A stretch of DNA of 64,000 bases, taken from Tomocerus qinae. Its lineage: Eukaryota; Arthropoda; Collembola; Entomobryomorpha; Tomoceridae. Shown piece by piece: positions 11,597 to 22,340 of this stretch. The translations under genes were made by a program, and so were the position numbers. Below the pieces are notes generated by a model. It was given only the letters and a program-made list of their open reading frames with translations. It was not told the origin of the DNA and made no database searches. Within the stretch, counting starts at the first letter, position 1. Each line of letters opens with the position of its first letter. The stretch spans positions 806,001-870,000 of the forward strand of contig CM034546.1 of the NCBI GenBank assembly GCA_020055645.1, in the 5' to 3' direction.

Positions 11597-14020
11597 ATGA
11601 TTATTTGGAGACCACTATACATTGGAATTATTCTTCAGCCTATTCTTAACACGTCAAATATTGCTTGCGCTGGAAAATTAGAACGTTTGATGTCAATAGA
11701 GAAGGATTGTCACATCAACATACTATTTTACGACCCGCACTCCACCAAAACTGCTGCGAAATTGGAAGAATTGAGGCGAACACAAATTCCGTACTCCCTA
11801 ACAAATGTTGATTCGTTGAAAAGGCTTCCAGATCCAAGTTATGAAAATGCGACAGAATGGGAAATGGAATTACAGCAAAATGTTGGGGTGGAATCATGCC
11901 TTCGGAAAGAAAATTTTACGCATATTCCTTACCGAGTAAGTTGCATCGCTCACTTTTCAATAAACCTGAATTCAAGCAACTCTAAAGATTTGACATTGAC
12001 CAACTATATTACTAAATACGTGGGGGGTGAATTCCGGTTTAACCTATACGATAAACTCCGAAAATATTTCTCCAAAAATGATTTATCGCAGCTATATTGC
12101 ATCGGCAATCAAAATAATTTTAAAGAATATAAAAACTCTTATTTTCTGGTCGAGAAAGCAGTTCTGGATTCCTTGAACGCCCAAATCAAGTTTTTAATTG
12201 ATTTGAAAACACAATTTTCTGGAGTGCAGGATCACTATTTTGTGCATTCACTGGAGGAGGACGACGGCCGAGAGTTTTTTCTTTGTGGGAAATGTCAACA
12301 TGAAATAATGAGCGACTATGGACTTAACAAATATTTTTATATGGACAGTTTGGTTATTTCATACAACTCTGTAAATAATAGTTTTGACCGAATATACTTG
12401 AAAAAGATTCGTGCAGAAGCTCAATTGAAAAACAATGTGATAAAGTGTGCATCTGTTGGTCGTCTCCAAGCAGAAAAAAACTATGAAGGGCCATTATTAA
12501 AGGACGAAACGTTTTCATCGGCTTTCAAAGGGGACCAGTTCGATGTAGCCGCTATTTTATCTTCGGTTGTGCTTCACAGATTTCCTAATACAACGATGTC
12601 AGCATCGGGATGCAGTTCGATTTATTATGATATGTCAATAATGTATGGTTATTCAATGGAGAAAACGGAATATTATTATGTAAAGAACATTGTCTTAACT
12701 GGGTCAGAGAGTTACAGTTACATATCTTGTGTTGTTTTGGAGGATGAGAGTCTGTCGTTCTACGGCTACATCCGCCCATTTGATCTCTCTGCTTGGATTG
12801 GGATTCTAATGGCAATATTCCTAGTCACATCCTTCTTTCAACTCACTTTGTACTTCAAGCACAACCAAATCCACCAATTCATCTTCACTTGCTGTGCTTA
12901 TGTCGTCTGCAACAATTGCGGATTCCCCAAACAGATGGAGAAATATTTCTGGTTCAAAATAGTTCTGGGTCCATATCTACTGATGTTCATCGTTCTCACC
13001 TATGGCTACGCAGGCATCGTCATCACCGATTTGGTTGAACCCAGAGCTACGAGGCAAATCGAATCGTTTCAGGAAATTGCAGATATAGACGATATTTCAG
13101 TCGTCAGTCCACTTTCAGAAGGATTGCCATACGAACCGTGGTTAATAGACAATTATTACCAGATGGACATATTGTTCTATTATCATTGCTACGTATATTT
13201 GAATGAAACACCAACTAAAAATCAAACCACACGAAATAGAAATTATTTAGCATGCCTAACGAACAGTTCAATTTCGAGGAGACTCACATTTCAAGATATA
13301 CCAGTCCGAAATGTAGAGTCAGCTATGGATTTTGCCAACCGACTTGGTAATAAATATATGTTTCTGCTAGATAATGATTCATGGCCTGGCCCTACCCCAT
13401 TTCCTGAAAAGTTTACAAAAATTATCAATAAAATTGGTTTCCCACCGTTCCCTCAACTATCTTTTCAGCAGTGGGTTTCTCAATGCAACAGATCAGTTTT
13501 TGTTGACAGACAGAGCAGAATTCATCGATTTTTAAACGATTCTCATTGGAATATTAAAAAGAAGATCAAGCCGAAACGAAAGTTATACATTGGATCTCCA
13601 GATAACAATACTTTTTCTTTTGGAATGAGAGTGGAAAGCGAATCCGTTTTCTATCAAGAGTACATAAAGGGTAAACTTTTTTCTTTATCACAATCAGGAA
13701 TCTACGACCAATGGATGGATGTCTTCAGTCATTTTAATTTCACCCGCTGTCAACATTGTTTCGATAGAGACCAACCACGTCCTTTGACTTTTTATAACTC
13801 CAATATTTTCACCATTTTTGCTATTTATTTTGCCTGTATCTTTTTGTCCTTCTTGGAATTCTTTTGGGAAGATAAATCTGTCTTGTTTCACATAATCACT
13901 GACCTGATCTCAAAATTAAGTTCTCATGTTAAAACTTTATTAATTGTGAAAGGAAATCACACAGCACGTGTTTCGGTAAATACTCGAGAGATTTCAGTAG
14001 TCCCACAGCATGTTTCATAA
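11597..14020 (+). CDS. Divergent ionotropic receptor (iGluR-like channel)
   Basis: A chemosensory-type ligand-gated cation channel of the plasma membrane, on a single exon of 807 codons. I prefer the ATG at 11597 over that at 11501 because it starts a hydrophobic signal-like stretch (MIIWRPLYIGIILQPIL). A long extracellular region is followed by TM1 around residues 396-420 (LSAWIGILMAIFLVTSFF), a short pore-loop region (about 428-445), and TM3 at about 455-480 (LMFIVLTYGYAGIVITDLVE). The S2 half of the ligand-binding region follows, with TM4 at about 735-757 (FTIFAIYFACIFLSFLEFFW). The extracellular part is Cys-containing and has several N-glycosylation sequons. It lacks an obvious canonical SYTANLAAF-type motif after TM3, as usual in divergent IRs. 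Ligand unknown. A related degenerate copy lies at 42481-43014. Class call is firm; subfamily is not. Confidence 0.85.
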   Translation: MIIWRPLYIGIILQPILNTSNIACAGKLERLMSIEKDCHINILFYDPHSTKTAAKLEELRRTQIPYSLTNVDSLKRLPDPSYENATEWEMELQQNVGVESCLRKENFTHIPYRVSCIAHFSINLNSSNSKDLTLTNYITKYVGGEFRFNLYDKLRKYFSKNDLSQLYCIGNQNNFKEYKNSYFLVEKAVLDSLNAQIKFLIDLKTQFSGVQDHYFVHSLEEDDGREFFLCGKCQHEIMSDYGLNKYFYMDSLVISYNSVNNSFDRIYLKKIRAEAQLKNNVIKCASVGRLQAEKNYEGPLLKDETFSSAFKGDQFDVAAILSSVVLHRFPNTTMSASGCSSIYYDMSIMYGYSMEKTEYYYVKNIVLTGSESYSYISCVVLEDESLSFYGYIRPFDLSAWIGILMAIFLVTSFFQLTLYFKHNQIHQFIFTCCAYVVCNNCGFPKQMEKYFWFKIVLGPYLLMFIVLTYGYAGIVITDLVEPRATRQIESFQEIADIDDISVVSPLSEGLPYEPWLIDNYYQMDILFYYHCYVYLNETPTKNQTTRNRNYLACLTNSSISRRLTFQDIPVRNVESAMDFANRLGNKYMFLLDNDSWPGPTPFPEKFTKIINKIGFPPFPQLSFQQWVSQCNRSVFVDRQSRIHRFLNDSHWNIKKKIKPKRKLYIGSPDNNTFSFGMRVESESVFYQEYIKGKLFSLSQSGIYDQWMDVFSHFNFTRCQHCFDRDQPRPLTFYNSNIFTIFAIYFACIFLSFLEFFWEDKSVLFHIITDLISKLSSHVKTLLIVKGNHTARVSVNTREISVVPQHVS

Positions 14021-14702
14021 AAGCAAAATGCGCATGTCCACTCTTCTAAAGAAGCAACCGAAATTAATGTTTCATAGTATACCACCCAACTTAATTTTTA
14101 ACAGTCCCACTTTTGAATTTTTAAATTCTGTTTTGCCTTAAATATCAACCGATTTTAATAAAATTTTCTACATAAAAGGAGAAATGTTTTCTTGACAACT
14201 ACAAAAATCCATGAGGAATAAATGCACATAAGGAAAAAACAGAAACGCGAGATTTAGCTAGGTAGCTGTCAAATTGTTAAATCTGTATCTATTTTAGAAT
14301 ATTATTATTGTGATTATTACTTGAAATGATAAATGCCCAATTCCATGCTATAGTTAAGTTCAAAATATGAAGAAATAAATTAAATATTTAGAGTTACATT
14401 TACTTACATGATGTCATTTTACAGCCAAACATTGTGTTCTATTTATTCATTAATATGGGAAGGGATAGGCATATTTATGCTAATGTGTACAGTTATCGTT
14501 CCTGAACATGTTGATGCGACAAGCTTGACTACGTATCATAATATTTAGCTTTGTTTAACTAAATGGAAAATAAAATGATATTGACAAGATTATTATTGGC
14601 ATTTGGATTACGCTTGCAAGGACGCAGTGCTTAATCTCTTCAAGTTCATTACTATCTATCACAATTGCAAAAAAAAGCGGAATAAAATTTAGGAGCATAT
14701 CC
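14021..14702. other. Intergenic, 3' flank of receptor
   Basis: AT-rich, with AATAAA-type signals near 14158 and 14375 that could serve the receptor mRNA. No ORF of note. Confidence 0.4.
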
Positions 14703-14836
14703 TTATTTGCCAGGAAACGAAAAGGCAGTCCTTTTTTACAACAAAAAAAGACAAAAAGGACTGCTTTAAAAAAAACTTACTCTTACCTTTTTAATAAAAA
14801 AGGCAAAAAAGTTATTTTTTGTTCCCTGTTATTTGC
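14703..14836. mobile_element. MITE family 2, short copy with 8-bp duplication
   Basis: Element 14711-14828 (118 bp), with a CAGGAAACGAAAAGG start and a TTTTTTGTTCCCTG end, lies between two copies of TTATTTGC (14703-14710, 14829-14836). It is an internally deleted relative of the 10907 copy. The internal pair AGTCCTTTTT and AAAAAGGACT folds back. Confidence 0.85.
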
Positions 14837-15088
14837 AGGTGTATGGATTTGCTATTGACCTTTACAAAATCAATGATTATTGTTCTACATAGGTATGTAT
14901 TTTCCAGACACTCCAGAGTTTTGACGTCAGTAAAGATTATTCATTGCCATCAGAAAATCACATGAATACAAAGAGGAATGTAGCCTTGGCCAGCACTGCA
15001 TGGATACCAACACCAACCCAAATCTGAACACTTTGGTTGTATCATCCCTAGCTATATAATTGTGTTTGGTTTCTCCATTCTAGAAACA

Positions 15089-16252
15089 ATGTTTCCCATA
15101 AATATATTAACATACAGTGTACTATTTTTAGTTTTCAATCGTATTGAAAGTCTTCCACAGTTTCCTTTAAGGGGATTACTGCCAACATCATCTAAATTTG
15201 TAATTTGTCTAAAAACATTTTAGCATATTCATTTTAATTAGACTCCTACCCACACACATGCACTTAAATATCTGTAATCCAAATTCTTACTGTTTTATTA
15301 TAGTTGGGAATATTCTTAAATCGGCTTCATTCATGTTGCGTAGATTAATTTAATTCGTGATTTCACAGATAAAGTTATATTATGCAACGATTAAATGATA
15401 AAATATATTTCAAATTTTGATTTTAGTCAAGTGAGCATCTGGTCTATAGAGATGGCGATGTTTTTCTTGGTCCGGGAAGAAACTTTTGGGCAGATCCTAG
15501 ATTTCGATGGCCAAATGGACGAATTCCATACACAATTAGTTCTCTGTATTCAAATTCTGAAAGGGAAATAATAATGAATGCAATGGCAGAGTGGGAAACG
15601 AAAACTTGTATCAGATTTATACCAAAAGAGAGCAACGATTTAGATTATGTTGAAATAACTCCTGAAGACGGGACTTCGACTTATTGCTACAGTTACGTGG
15701 GGCGACAAGGGAGACACCAAATCATGAAAATGTACGGTGAATGTATACGGTCTGCAGCCATGATCCATGAATTGGGGCATGTCATCGGATTCAATCACGA
15801 ACATCAACGACCCGATAGAGATGACTTTATCAATATTTATTTCCAAAATATTAACCCAGGTAAATATTTTAAATTTATTTAAATTGTTTTATTTTGAGAA
15901 ACGTTTCCAAAAATAATAGAAAGATCCCATATGAACATACTCGGGCACCGCCCACTTCCTCTCTGCCATCACATCGTAGAATATCATGACATGATTTATT
16001 AAATATTTCACAGCTTACCATTATGCATTCGATCGGTTCGACTGGGGAGTTGTAAATCCCCTGGGAACTCCTTACGACTATTCCAGTGTAATGCAATATC
16101 CTTTCTATGCTTTTACCGAATTCTACGATCCGAACCGACCAGCTATGACTGCTAAAGATGGCTCAATCACTCCGATTGAAAGTGAAGCTCAGCAACTTAG
16201 TCCTGTTGACATTCAGAAAGTTCAATTGTACTACAATAATTGTTCCAAATAA
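15089..16252 (+). CDS. Astacin-family zinc metalloprotease (M12A), secreted
   Basis: Extracellular zinc endopeptidase. Exons 15089-15199, 15427-15859 and 16014-16252 join in phase with GT-AG borders to about 260 residues. Exon 1 encodes a signal peptide (MFPINILTYSVLFLVF). The mature domain begins near RFRWPNGRIPYTIS. The zinc site HELGHVIGFNHEHQRPDRD supplies three His ligands and the catalytic Glu. The Met-turn SVMQYP supplies Met and the switch Tyr. Cysteines in CIRFIPK, TYCYSY, GECI and the final NNCSK match the two conserved disulfides. The protein stops just after the catalytic domain, with no EGF, CUB or ShK tail, so it is a minimal astacin. Substrate unknown; digestive, moulting or hatching roles are all possible. 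The family is certain; exon 1 is inferred from its signal peptide, donor and phase. Confidence 0.9.
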
Positions 16253-17267
16253 ATCAAGCCCAAAGATATATTGAAATAACTCTTCCATTGTTTTAAATTA
16301 CTTTGTTTTAAATACTTCCTTCATCTTTCATAAAGTGGATCAATTTATATTTGTGACCTTATTTTGTTTACTTACGCTGTCTTCCATTGTGGACCAGTCT
16401 AGGAAATTCCCAATAACAAGCAATAGCAATTTAAAAAATTACTAGAAATGGTGTGAAATAAATCCAAGTATACCTAGCTGTTTTAGCTCTGGATATAACC
16501 AGATTATAGCCAGTTTCTGCCAGCCGGCTGACAGAAGTGCAAATCTGGTAGTGAAAACCCAACCATGGGTCACACCTTGTAGAAATAAAAGACTAAAATG
16601 TTTTTGAAGCCTTCAAAATTCTTGGTGGGGACAGATGCATGGAAGATGTACTTAAGATTTACCTATTCGCCTTTCAATGTCGTATCAAAAATACGACATT
16701 CCATTTCATCTATTTTTAAGAATATTCCACTATTCTATTTTTTAAATAGTTTATTAAGTGAGTCAAAAAAAGTAGATCTCTCTGCTGAGTCCACTATGTT
16801 GAAATTAATGTTACTAAGATTTTCCCTCCATTTCATTTGCATAATATATACAGGAAGTTATTAATCAAATTGAAATCACAATTGATCAAAAAGCATACGA
16901 TTTCTTGCTTTGGGTTTTGTGGAGAGCGAAACCAATAAAATTTTGTAATTAATATATTCAAATCATTTGAAATTATGCTCTTTCACTGTCAGTTGTGTTG
17001 AGTGAAGTTTTAACCCAAAAGGCAAAACAAAGGCCACAAAATGTGGGTAGACCTAGATTCACTTGACTTATATCGACCGTCTATCAGTATTCGGCAACAA
17101 GTTTAGAGGCTGAAATCGCGGAACATTCGCCAAAATAATTATACTACAGCTGAATCATTTTAATTGTTGCTTAGTTCGTGTTTGTGAACTTGACTTTGAG
17201 TGTTATATCTCTTGCAGTCTGTCCAACCAGTGTCTTGGTTTAAGAATCTTCTTTGGCTTTGCCATTG
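16253..17267 (+). other. Intergenic and leader exon of next gene
   Basis: AT-rich, no ORF of weight up to about 17.1 kb. A non-coding leader exon probably ends at 17267, before a donor GTAAGTAA. The acceptor at 17461-17462 leads to the ATG at 17481. The gene at 22341 has a similarly placed leader intron. Confidence 0.45.
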
Positions 17268-17480
17268 GTAAGTAAAGGGTAGAAAATTTTAGTTTTTGAT
17301 TTCACTGTCGTTGGCTGTGGACATCCACAGTTCGTTGTCAGCTTTGGAGTGGGCGGCGAAAAAGACAAAAAACATCCTTTTTGTTTGTTGAAGTCGGAAC
17401 CCAACGTCGGCTTCTGTGTAGCATCTTATCTGTGTATTTTTATTTTGCTATCTGATTTTAAGGATAGAGATCTTCGCAAT

Positions 17481-18342
17481 ATGTCCAGTGGCAGATCTCA
17501 ATATCTTGTCGAGCTATTGGGACTAGGTAGGGGTCGTTTCAGACAAGGAGCTGGCCATGGGGTTGGAACAGGCATTTGTAGGGAAAGAGGTGAACAAATA
17601 GGTCGACGCGATAATAATAAAAAGAATGGAAGAGGTCGGGCAATATTTCCAAGCTTTGACGATATGGGATTGCTCCGCAGAGACTCCGTTCCTGGCACTT
17701 CCAAGGTATGAGACAGATCTATCCGAGTAAAATTCTTATAGCCATAATTAATATAGGAATTAACTGTTTGAAAATGTTTGAGACCTTGTTTTTGAATTTA
17801 AACTGCATATGAACAGGAGGATTACTGTGCTCTGAAACAAAATGACCAAGAAGAGGTCGTTGAAAAGGGCAGTGAAGCTGTAAACAAGTCTGGAGACGAA
17901 CAATCTGAACATCAATCTCGGAGCAACAACATTTCTCTAAGGATTACCAATACCAGGTACTCATTAATTGAGTATTTTGATGGTTCTGCAATTCTGCGTC
18001 TGAACTGTGGCAAATGTTTTACTCAGGTTAAAATTCATTTTTATTATACTCATTCCATTACAAGCTAGGTAATTGTATTGCAGTTTTAGAATTCCAATGG
18101 GTCAATTTATTTAAACTTTTTGCATGTTCTGTATAGAGGTCAATTAAACATTATTTTTAAGTTGTCAGTTTATGACCTGATTGATTTACTAGGCCGCTGA
18201 AATGGTTGTCAATCCATGCGTAAACGTCGATGGCGCAAATAACCGTTATAAAAATATAAAAGCTGCCCCTGAGAAGCCCGAAAAAATTTGCATCGGTGAA
18301 GGAACCTCAAAAGTTGAGAATTATGCTAAACAAATGAAATGA
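17481..18342 (+). CDS. Small RG-rich protein, unrecognised
   Basis: Three exons (17481-17705, 17817-18026, 18193-18342), all in phase 0 with GT-AG borders, give 194 residues. Residues 1-75 are rich in Gly and Arg (GLGRGRFRQGAGHGVGTG, NGRGRA), like the methylated RG tails of PIWI proteins. Exon 2 is acidic and Ser/Glu-rich, then SLIEYFDGSAILRLNCGKCF. Exon 3 is Lys/Glu-rich and ends YAKQMK. No catalytic motif is seen. The first coding exon opens MSSGRS and has a spliced leader exon upstream, as does the PIWI-like gene 5 kb downstream (MSKSSG), so the two may be diverged duplicates. I do not recognise the family. Consistent phase makes a real gene likely. Confidence 0.55.
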
Positions 18343-19392
18343 GAGAGGGAGACGTATTCGAAGATGTTGAAGAAGCCTAGATGCCTGCGTCCAATTATTC
18401 CAATACGGTAAGCCATTGAGTTTCAGGTTCAGGGCATGAAAAATCCATGGGTTTTTGCTTTTGGTGAGGAAAAACCCAACCCAAAAACCCGGATTTTTGG
18501 GATTTTCATGCCCTGTTAAGTTTTCTGTGAATGATATTTAATTTTGATTTCCATTTTTGATTTTTAATAGCACAATTATTACTTGTAAAATTTAAGATAT
18601 GCCCAATGAAAGTTTTAACATTGCAGAAAATTGCCGTTCGTTACTAATTGTCAAAATGATGGAAAAGTTTCACTTTTTTACTTTAAAAATTTATTTTTCT
18701 AATAAACCGTAATTAATCAAATATTTGTAACCCCACGAGTAGAATCTTCTGTAATAGATAAACTTGATTTGTCATCAAAATAACAAATATGATATTTGTT
18801 ATCTCAAGAATAGAAGTTTCTGTAATAGATAAACTTGATTTGTTGTCAAAATAAAATTCTATTGTAACATTTATTTGAAATTCTTTGAGTTGAAATTTAT
18901 TATATAGCTATATTATTATATTTCATGTACAATCATACCTTACAAAGCTTTCTTACAAATTATGTCTACTGTAATGAATGAACAACAAAACAACTCATTT
19001 TAAATATTTATCCTGCAAAGAAGTTTCTTGGCTAAGTTATCCAACCCGTCATTATATCCCACAACCAACAGCTCAATAACCTGTAGACAACACATTTAAT
19101 GCATGAACTATTAAGGAACCAAAAAAAATCTTTACTAAATCAGAGTCAAGTTGAATTTTAAAATAATAGCAGTTACTCTCATGATAATTTAATTTTTAAA
19201 TTAGATTTGAAATATTATGCGAAAAAATATTTCGCTGAATTTCAATCGTTGTCTCTGACAAGAACACCGTAATAGATGTCACAATATCACAACCCAGTTA
19301 AGATTGGTCTGATGGTAAAAAAACACGTTATAATGGTTAGAATAAACTATGCATTTCATCATAATAATAATTGATCACTATTCATGCATCAT
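18343..19392 (+). repeat. 3' flank with duplicated TTCTGTAATAGATAAAC motif
   Basis: Mostly AT-rich non-coding DNA. Two direct copies of about 60 bp (about 18735-18795 and 18800-18858) contain TTCTGTAATAGATAAACTTG followed by TGTCAAAATAA. The same 17-base core occurs after the gene ending at 30009 (30132-30148). A short CCC/GGG hairpin around AAAACCCA is near 18450-18500. Confidence 0.5.
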
Positions 19393-20110
19393 TACAATTT
19401 TTATTTAACGGAGGAGTGAAGGCATTAAACTGTCAAGGGAGTATGAAGACACATGACGCGAGAGATATCGATTCGGTTTTTGCACTTCTGCCTTTAACTG
19501 GTTTAACTGGTAACTGGATCTGGATGGGGAAAAGCAAATCTTTAAAAAAATTTCAATGTAGGGCCAGGTACTCCATCCAAAATATTTCCAAAATCGGGCC
19601 AGTGGTCGGCTACGGGGGAGGGATTTCAGAACAGCTCTGGTGGCCGTTCCTAAAATATCTAGATAGAGAGGCCCCCAAGACGGCCCTCCTACTGACGGTG
19701 GCCCTAGGGGAACTCTCTTAGATCGGGAATTGACAAAATATACCGCTGTTCCACCGCCACTACAGGGTTAGACTAGCAAACGGTCCGAACCTAAAAATGA
19801 ACCAAACCTATCCTAACCATATAGTGGCAGTCTAAGTGTATTTTGTCAAGTCCCCATTCACAGTCACAAGGCACTTAAATGCTGAGGGACTTCTCTATCT
19901 AGATGTCCCATAGGGTCCTGATCGGATCTAATTTCCACCAAATCCCGCACGCTCTTTTGGGACCTCTAGGGCCGGCCGGGCAGATCCAAGCTTCGTTTGA
20001 GCCGCTCTGATCCACCAGACTTATAGCCAATTTTGGAAATATTTTGGACAGGCTGGCACCTCCGGGATGCTAGGAAAAGTTATATCTACATCGTTACACT
20101 TCTCGACGAT
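19393..20110. repeat. GC-rich duplicated repeat, copy 1 (fold-back)
   Basis: Starts TTTATTTAACGGAGGAG and ends near ACATCGTTACACTTCTCG, bordering AT-rich DNA. Within it TCCAAAATATTTCCAAAAT (about 19575) returns inverted as ATTTTGGAAATATTTTGGA (about 20031), and TATCTAGATAGAGA (about 19656) pairs with TCTCTATCTAGAT (about 19891). So it is an imperfect inverted repeat of roughly 500 bp. No credible protein. It resembles copy 2 at 20346-21045. Confidence 0.55.
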
Positions 20111-20345
20111 GTAAAAGCTCGCAAATACATTAACCATTTCAAATGATTCAATCCTCGCACTGAATTCTAAATGTGATATTTAAAATGAAAAATGCAAATT
20201 AATTTTCTATGCTTCTTATCGATACAAGGAGTTTAAAGAAGTAAAAAAGAGAGAGGATTAACAACTTCATCTTGGTGAAAAAACGTTTTCGTGACGGACA
20301 TTCTTAGGAATTTCTATCATATCATTTTAAATAGGATTTGTGAAG

Positions 20346-21045
20346 TTTAATTTAACGGAGGAGAGACAGCATCATTTAGACGGACGAAAATGTAACGTCA
20401 CATGCAGCGACAGACATCGATTCCGTTTTTCCATTTCTAATGGCTGAAGTTAGTACTCACATTCCGTAAATCTCCCAGAGCTACCCCGACCGGACGGGCT
20501 GCGCTAGGGGACCTTTCTGTCTAAGGGTCTCCTAGAGTCGCCTGTCAGTCGAAATATAGGTACAAAATTGGACGGATCTAGGGGACTTGCGCTGGCATTC
20601 GTAAAGGACCTGGGAAAATACAAGTCACCCAGAGTCGCCTTGCCCCAAAGGGCGGCTCTTGGTAGAAAGGCCTCCCGCGGTTATACCTACAGTCGCTTTC
20701 TAGTTCTAGAATATATTCTTACAGTCGGGTGCCTCCATAGGACTTCAAGATATGTTATGCAGTTTCCCAGGATCCCGTGTGGAGAGGTCCTCTTAAAACC
20801 ACCCTGTTGCGTCCTTTCAAAAAGATTCGTTTAAGGAGACAAAAGTTGGGCCCTCAACCCTGGGGGACTTTTAGATAGAGACGATTCTAATGGACGTGTC
20901 TATATCTAGAAGTCCTCCAGGTCCGCCCGGGCTGCTCCAAGGTCCACTTAAGCCGCCCGCCTGATAATAACATTTTTTGAACAGTCGGACGCTCTAGGAG
21001 GCTTTCCAACAGGAAAAGGTGTGTTGACATCGCTACACATCTCGC
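20346..21045. repeat. GC-rich duplicated repeat, copy 2
   Basis: Begins TTTAATTTAACGGAGGAG and ends GACATCGCTACACATCTCG, the same borders as copy 1 in the same order. The interior is GC-rich with repeated CTAGGGGAC/TCCTAGAG-like words but strongly diverged. An 88-codon frame inside has no family likeness. An old tandem duplication of a non-coding repeat is the simplest reading. Confidence 0.5.
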
Positions 21046-21051
21046 AGTTTC

Positions 21052-21118
21052 AGTAGCTCAGCGTGTTGACTTTGACTTGGGCACTCATTTTCGATCCGGT
21101 GCGGTTATAAGTGTCCTT
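21052..21118 (+). repeat. Possible tRNA-like SINE head
   Basis: TAGCTCAGCGTG (A-box-like) is followed about 35 bases later by TTTTCGATCC (B-box-like), the spacing of a polymerase III internal promoter. No cloverleaf could be completed, so this is at best a tRNA-derived repeat head. Confidence 0.25.
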
Positions 21119-21140
21119 CAGCAGAACAAGAGAGTAGTAG

Positions 21141-21469
21141 ATATAACACTATTGCTCTAACTTCGGCCCAGGAAGAATGGGACAGGTTCGGAGTCCCAGA
21201 CCACACACATCCCCTTGTCTTTTTCATTGTTCGACTCCATGAATAAGGCTGGAGTTAGAGCAATCGTGTAATACTCGGACGCTGCTGTTGTTGTTCAATC
21301 AACAACACTGCAACCGTCGTTTGACTTTTGCACAACACGATTGATCTAACTTCAGCCCTATTCATTAAGTCGAGAAATTAAAAAGACAATGGGGGTGTGT
21401 GTGGTCTGGGACTCCGAACCAGTCCCATTGTTTTTAGGTTGAAGTTAGAGAAATAGTATTATATAACAC
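21141..21469. mobile_element. Nested palindromic MITE with 8-9 bp duplication
   Basis: Element about 21150-21461 lies between two copies of ATATAACAC. Its left third is itself an inverted repeat (TTGCTCTAACTTC ... GAGTTAGAGCAA). The right third repeats the same unit in opposite orientation (GATCTAACTTCAGCCC ... GAAGTTAGAG). Blocks such as GGAGTCCCAGACCACACAC and GTGTGTGGTCTGGGACTCC pair across the whole element. Confidence 0.75.
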
Positions 21470-22340
21470 GTCATGGTTATATTATGTTTAAATCAATTCA
21501 ACCTAACATTTTAAAAAGATTCAATCCTCACCGACTTTTAGATGTGGTTCTTACTACTACTTCTTACCTCTACTCTCTACTATTAGATGCTCTACTTCTT
21601 ACCAAACAAAGAGTTGGAAAAACTTTCCCCAACGGAAGAGCAAACAAAAGCAACGGGATGACCCTTTTCATTTTTGTAAAGAAAGGTTCTCGATGTAACT
21701 GCAAACGGCGACATTTAAAGGACCCCCAAGAAATATTGTGACGAACAGAAAGTACTAAAATTCCCTAAATACGGTATAAAGGGTAGTATAAAAAGTGCTT
21801 GATAGGTGCTTGATTAGGTCATTAGGTGCTTGATATCTGTATTTTTTAATATTAATTCTGCGTAAACTATTAATTGCATTTCAATTATTTCGACACATTT
21901 CATTAACATATAACCTATAAATTAACAAAATAAAAATTAGAAACGACAGATTCCAGCGTTGAGACCCGAGAGTAAAATGTGAATGTTTCAGATGTGTGCG
22001 TTGTGGCCATCGACGTTTTCATCAATATAATATTCACAGCTATGCTTTGGCGTATAAGCTTTCAGTTCTTGTCATCCTATTCAGTTGCCATTTTAGCTCC
22101 GTCACTGTCACTACGAGTTTGTGAAATTCAGAATCCTCTTGGTCTTTCCATTGGTTAATCCCGGGTAAGTACTTTGCAGTTTTTGATAGTCATTTTCCAC
22201 AAGTTGGGGATAAGCGTGTTGTCAGCTTTCAGAAAGAGTGAAGTTGGGCTTTTAAGTTCGTTCTCCATCTCCATCGATAATAACTATTTATATATTTACA
22301 CTTGCATTTTTCATGCCTTAATTTTCAGATTAACTTCACA
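21470..22340 (+). other. Intergenic and leader exon/intron of PIWI-like gene
   Basis: No gene up to about 22.0 kb. A leader exon seems to end at 22164 before GTAAGTAC, and the intron closes at 22328 (TTTTCAG), 12 bases before the ATG at 22341. Confidence 0.45.

Noticed and set aside
17349-17480. Upstream ATG extension of the RG-rich gene
   Set aside because: The segment is better explained as leader intron with GTAAGTAA donor and TTTTAAG acceptor.
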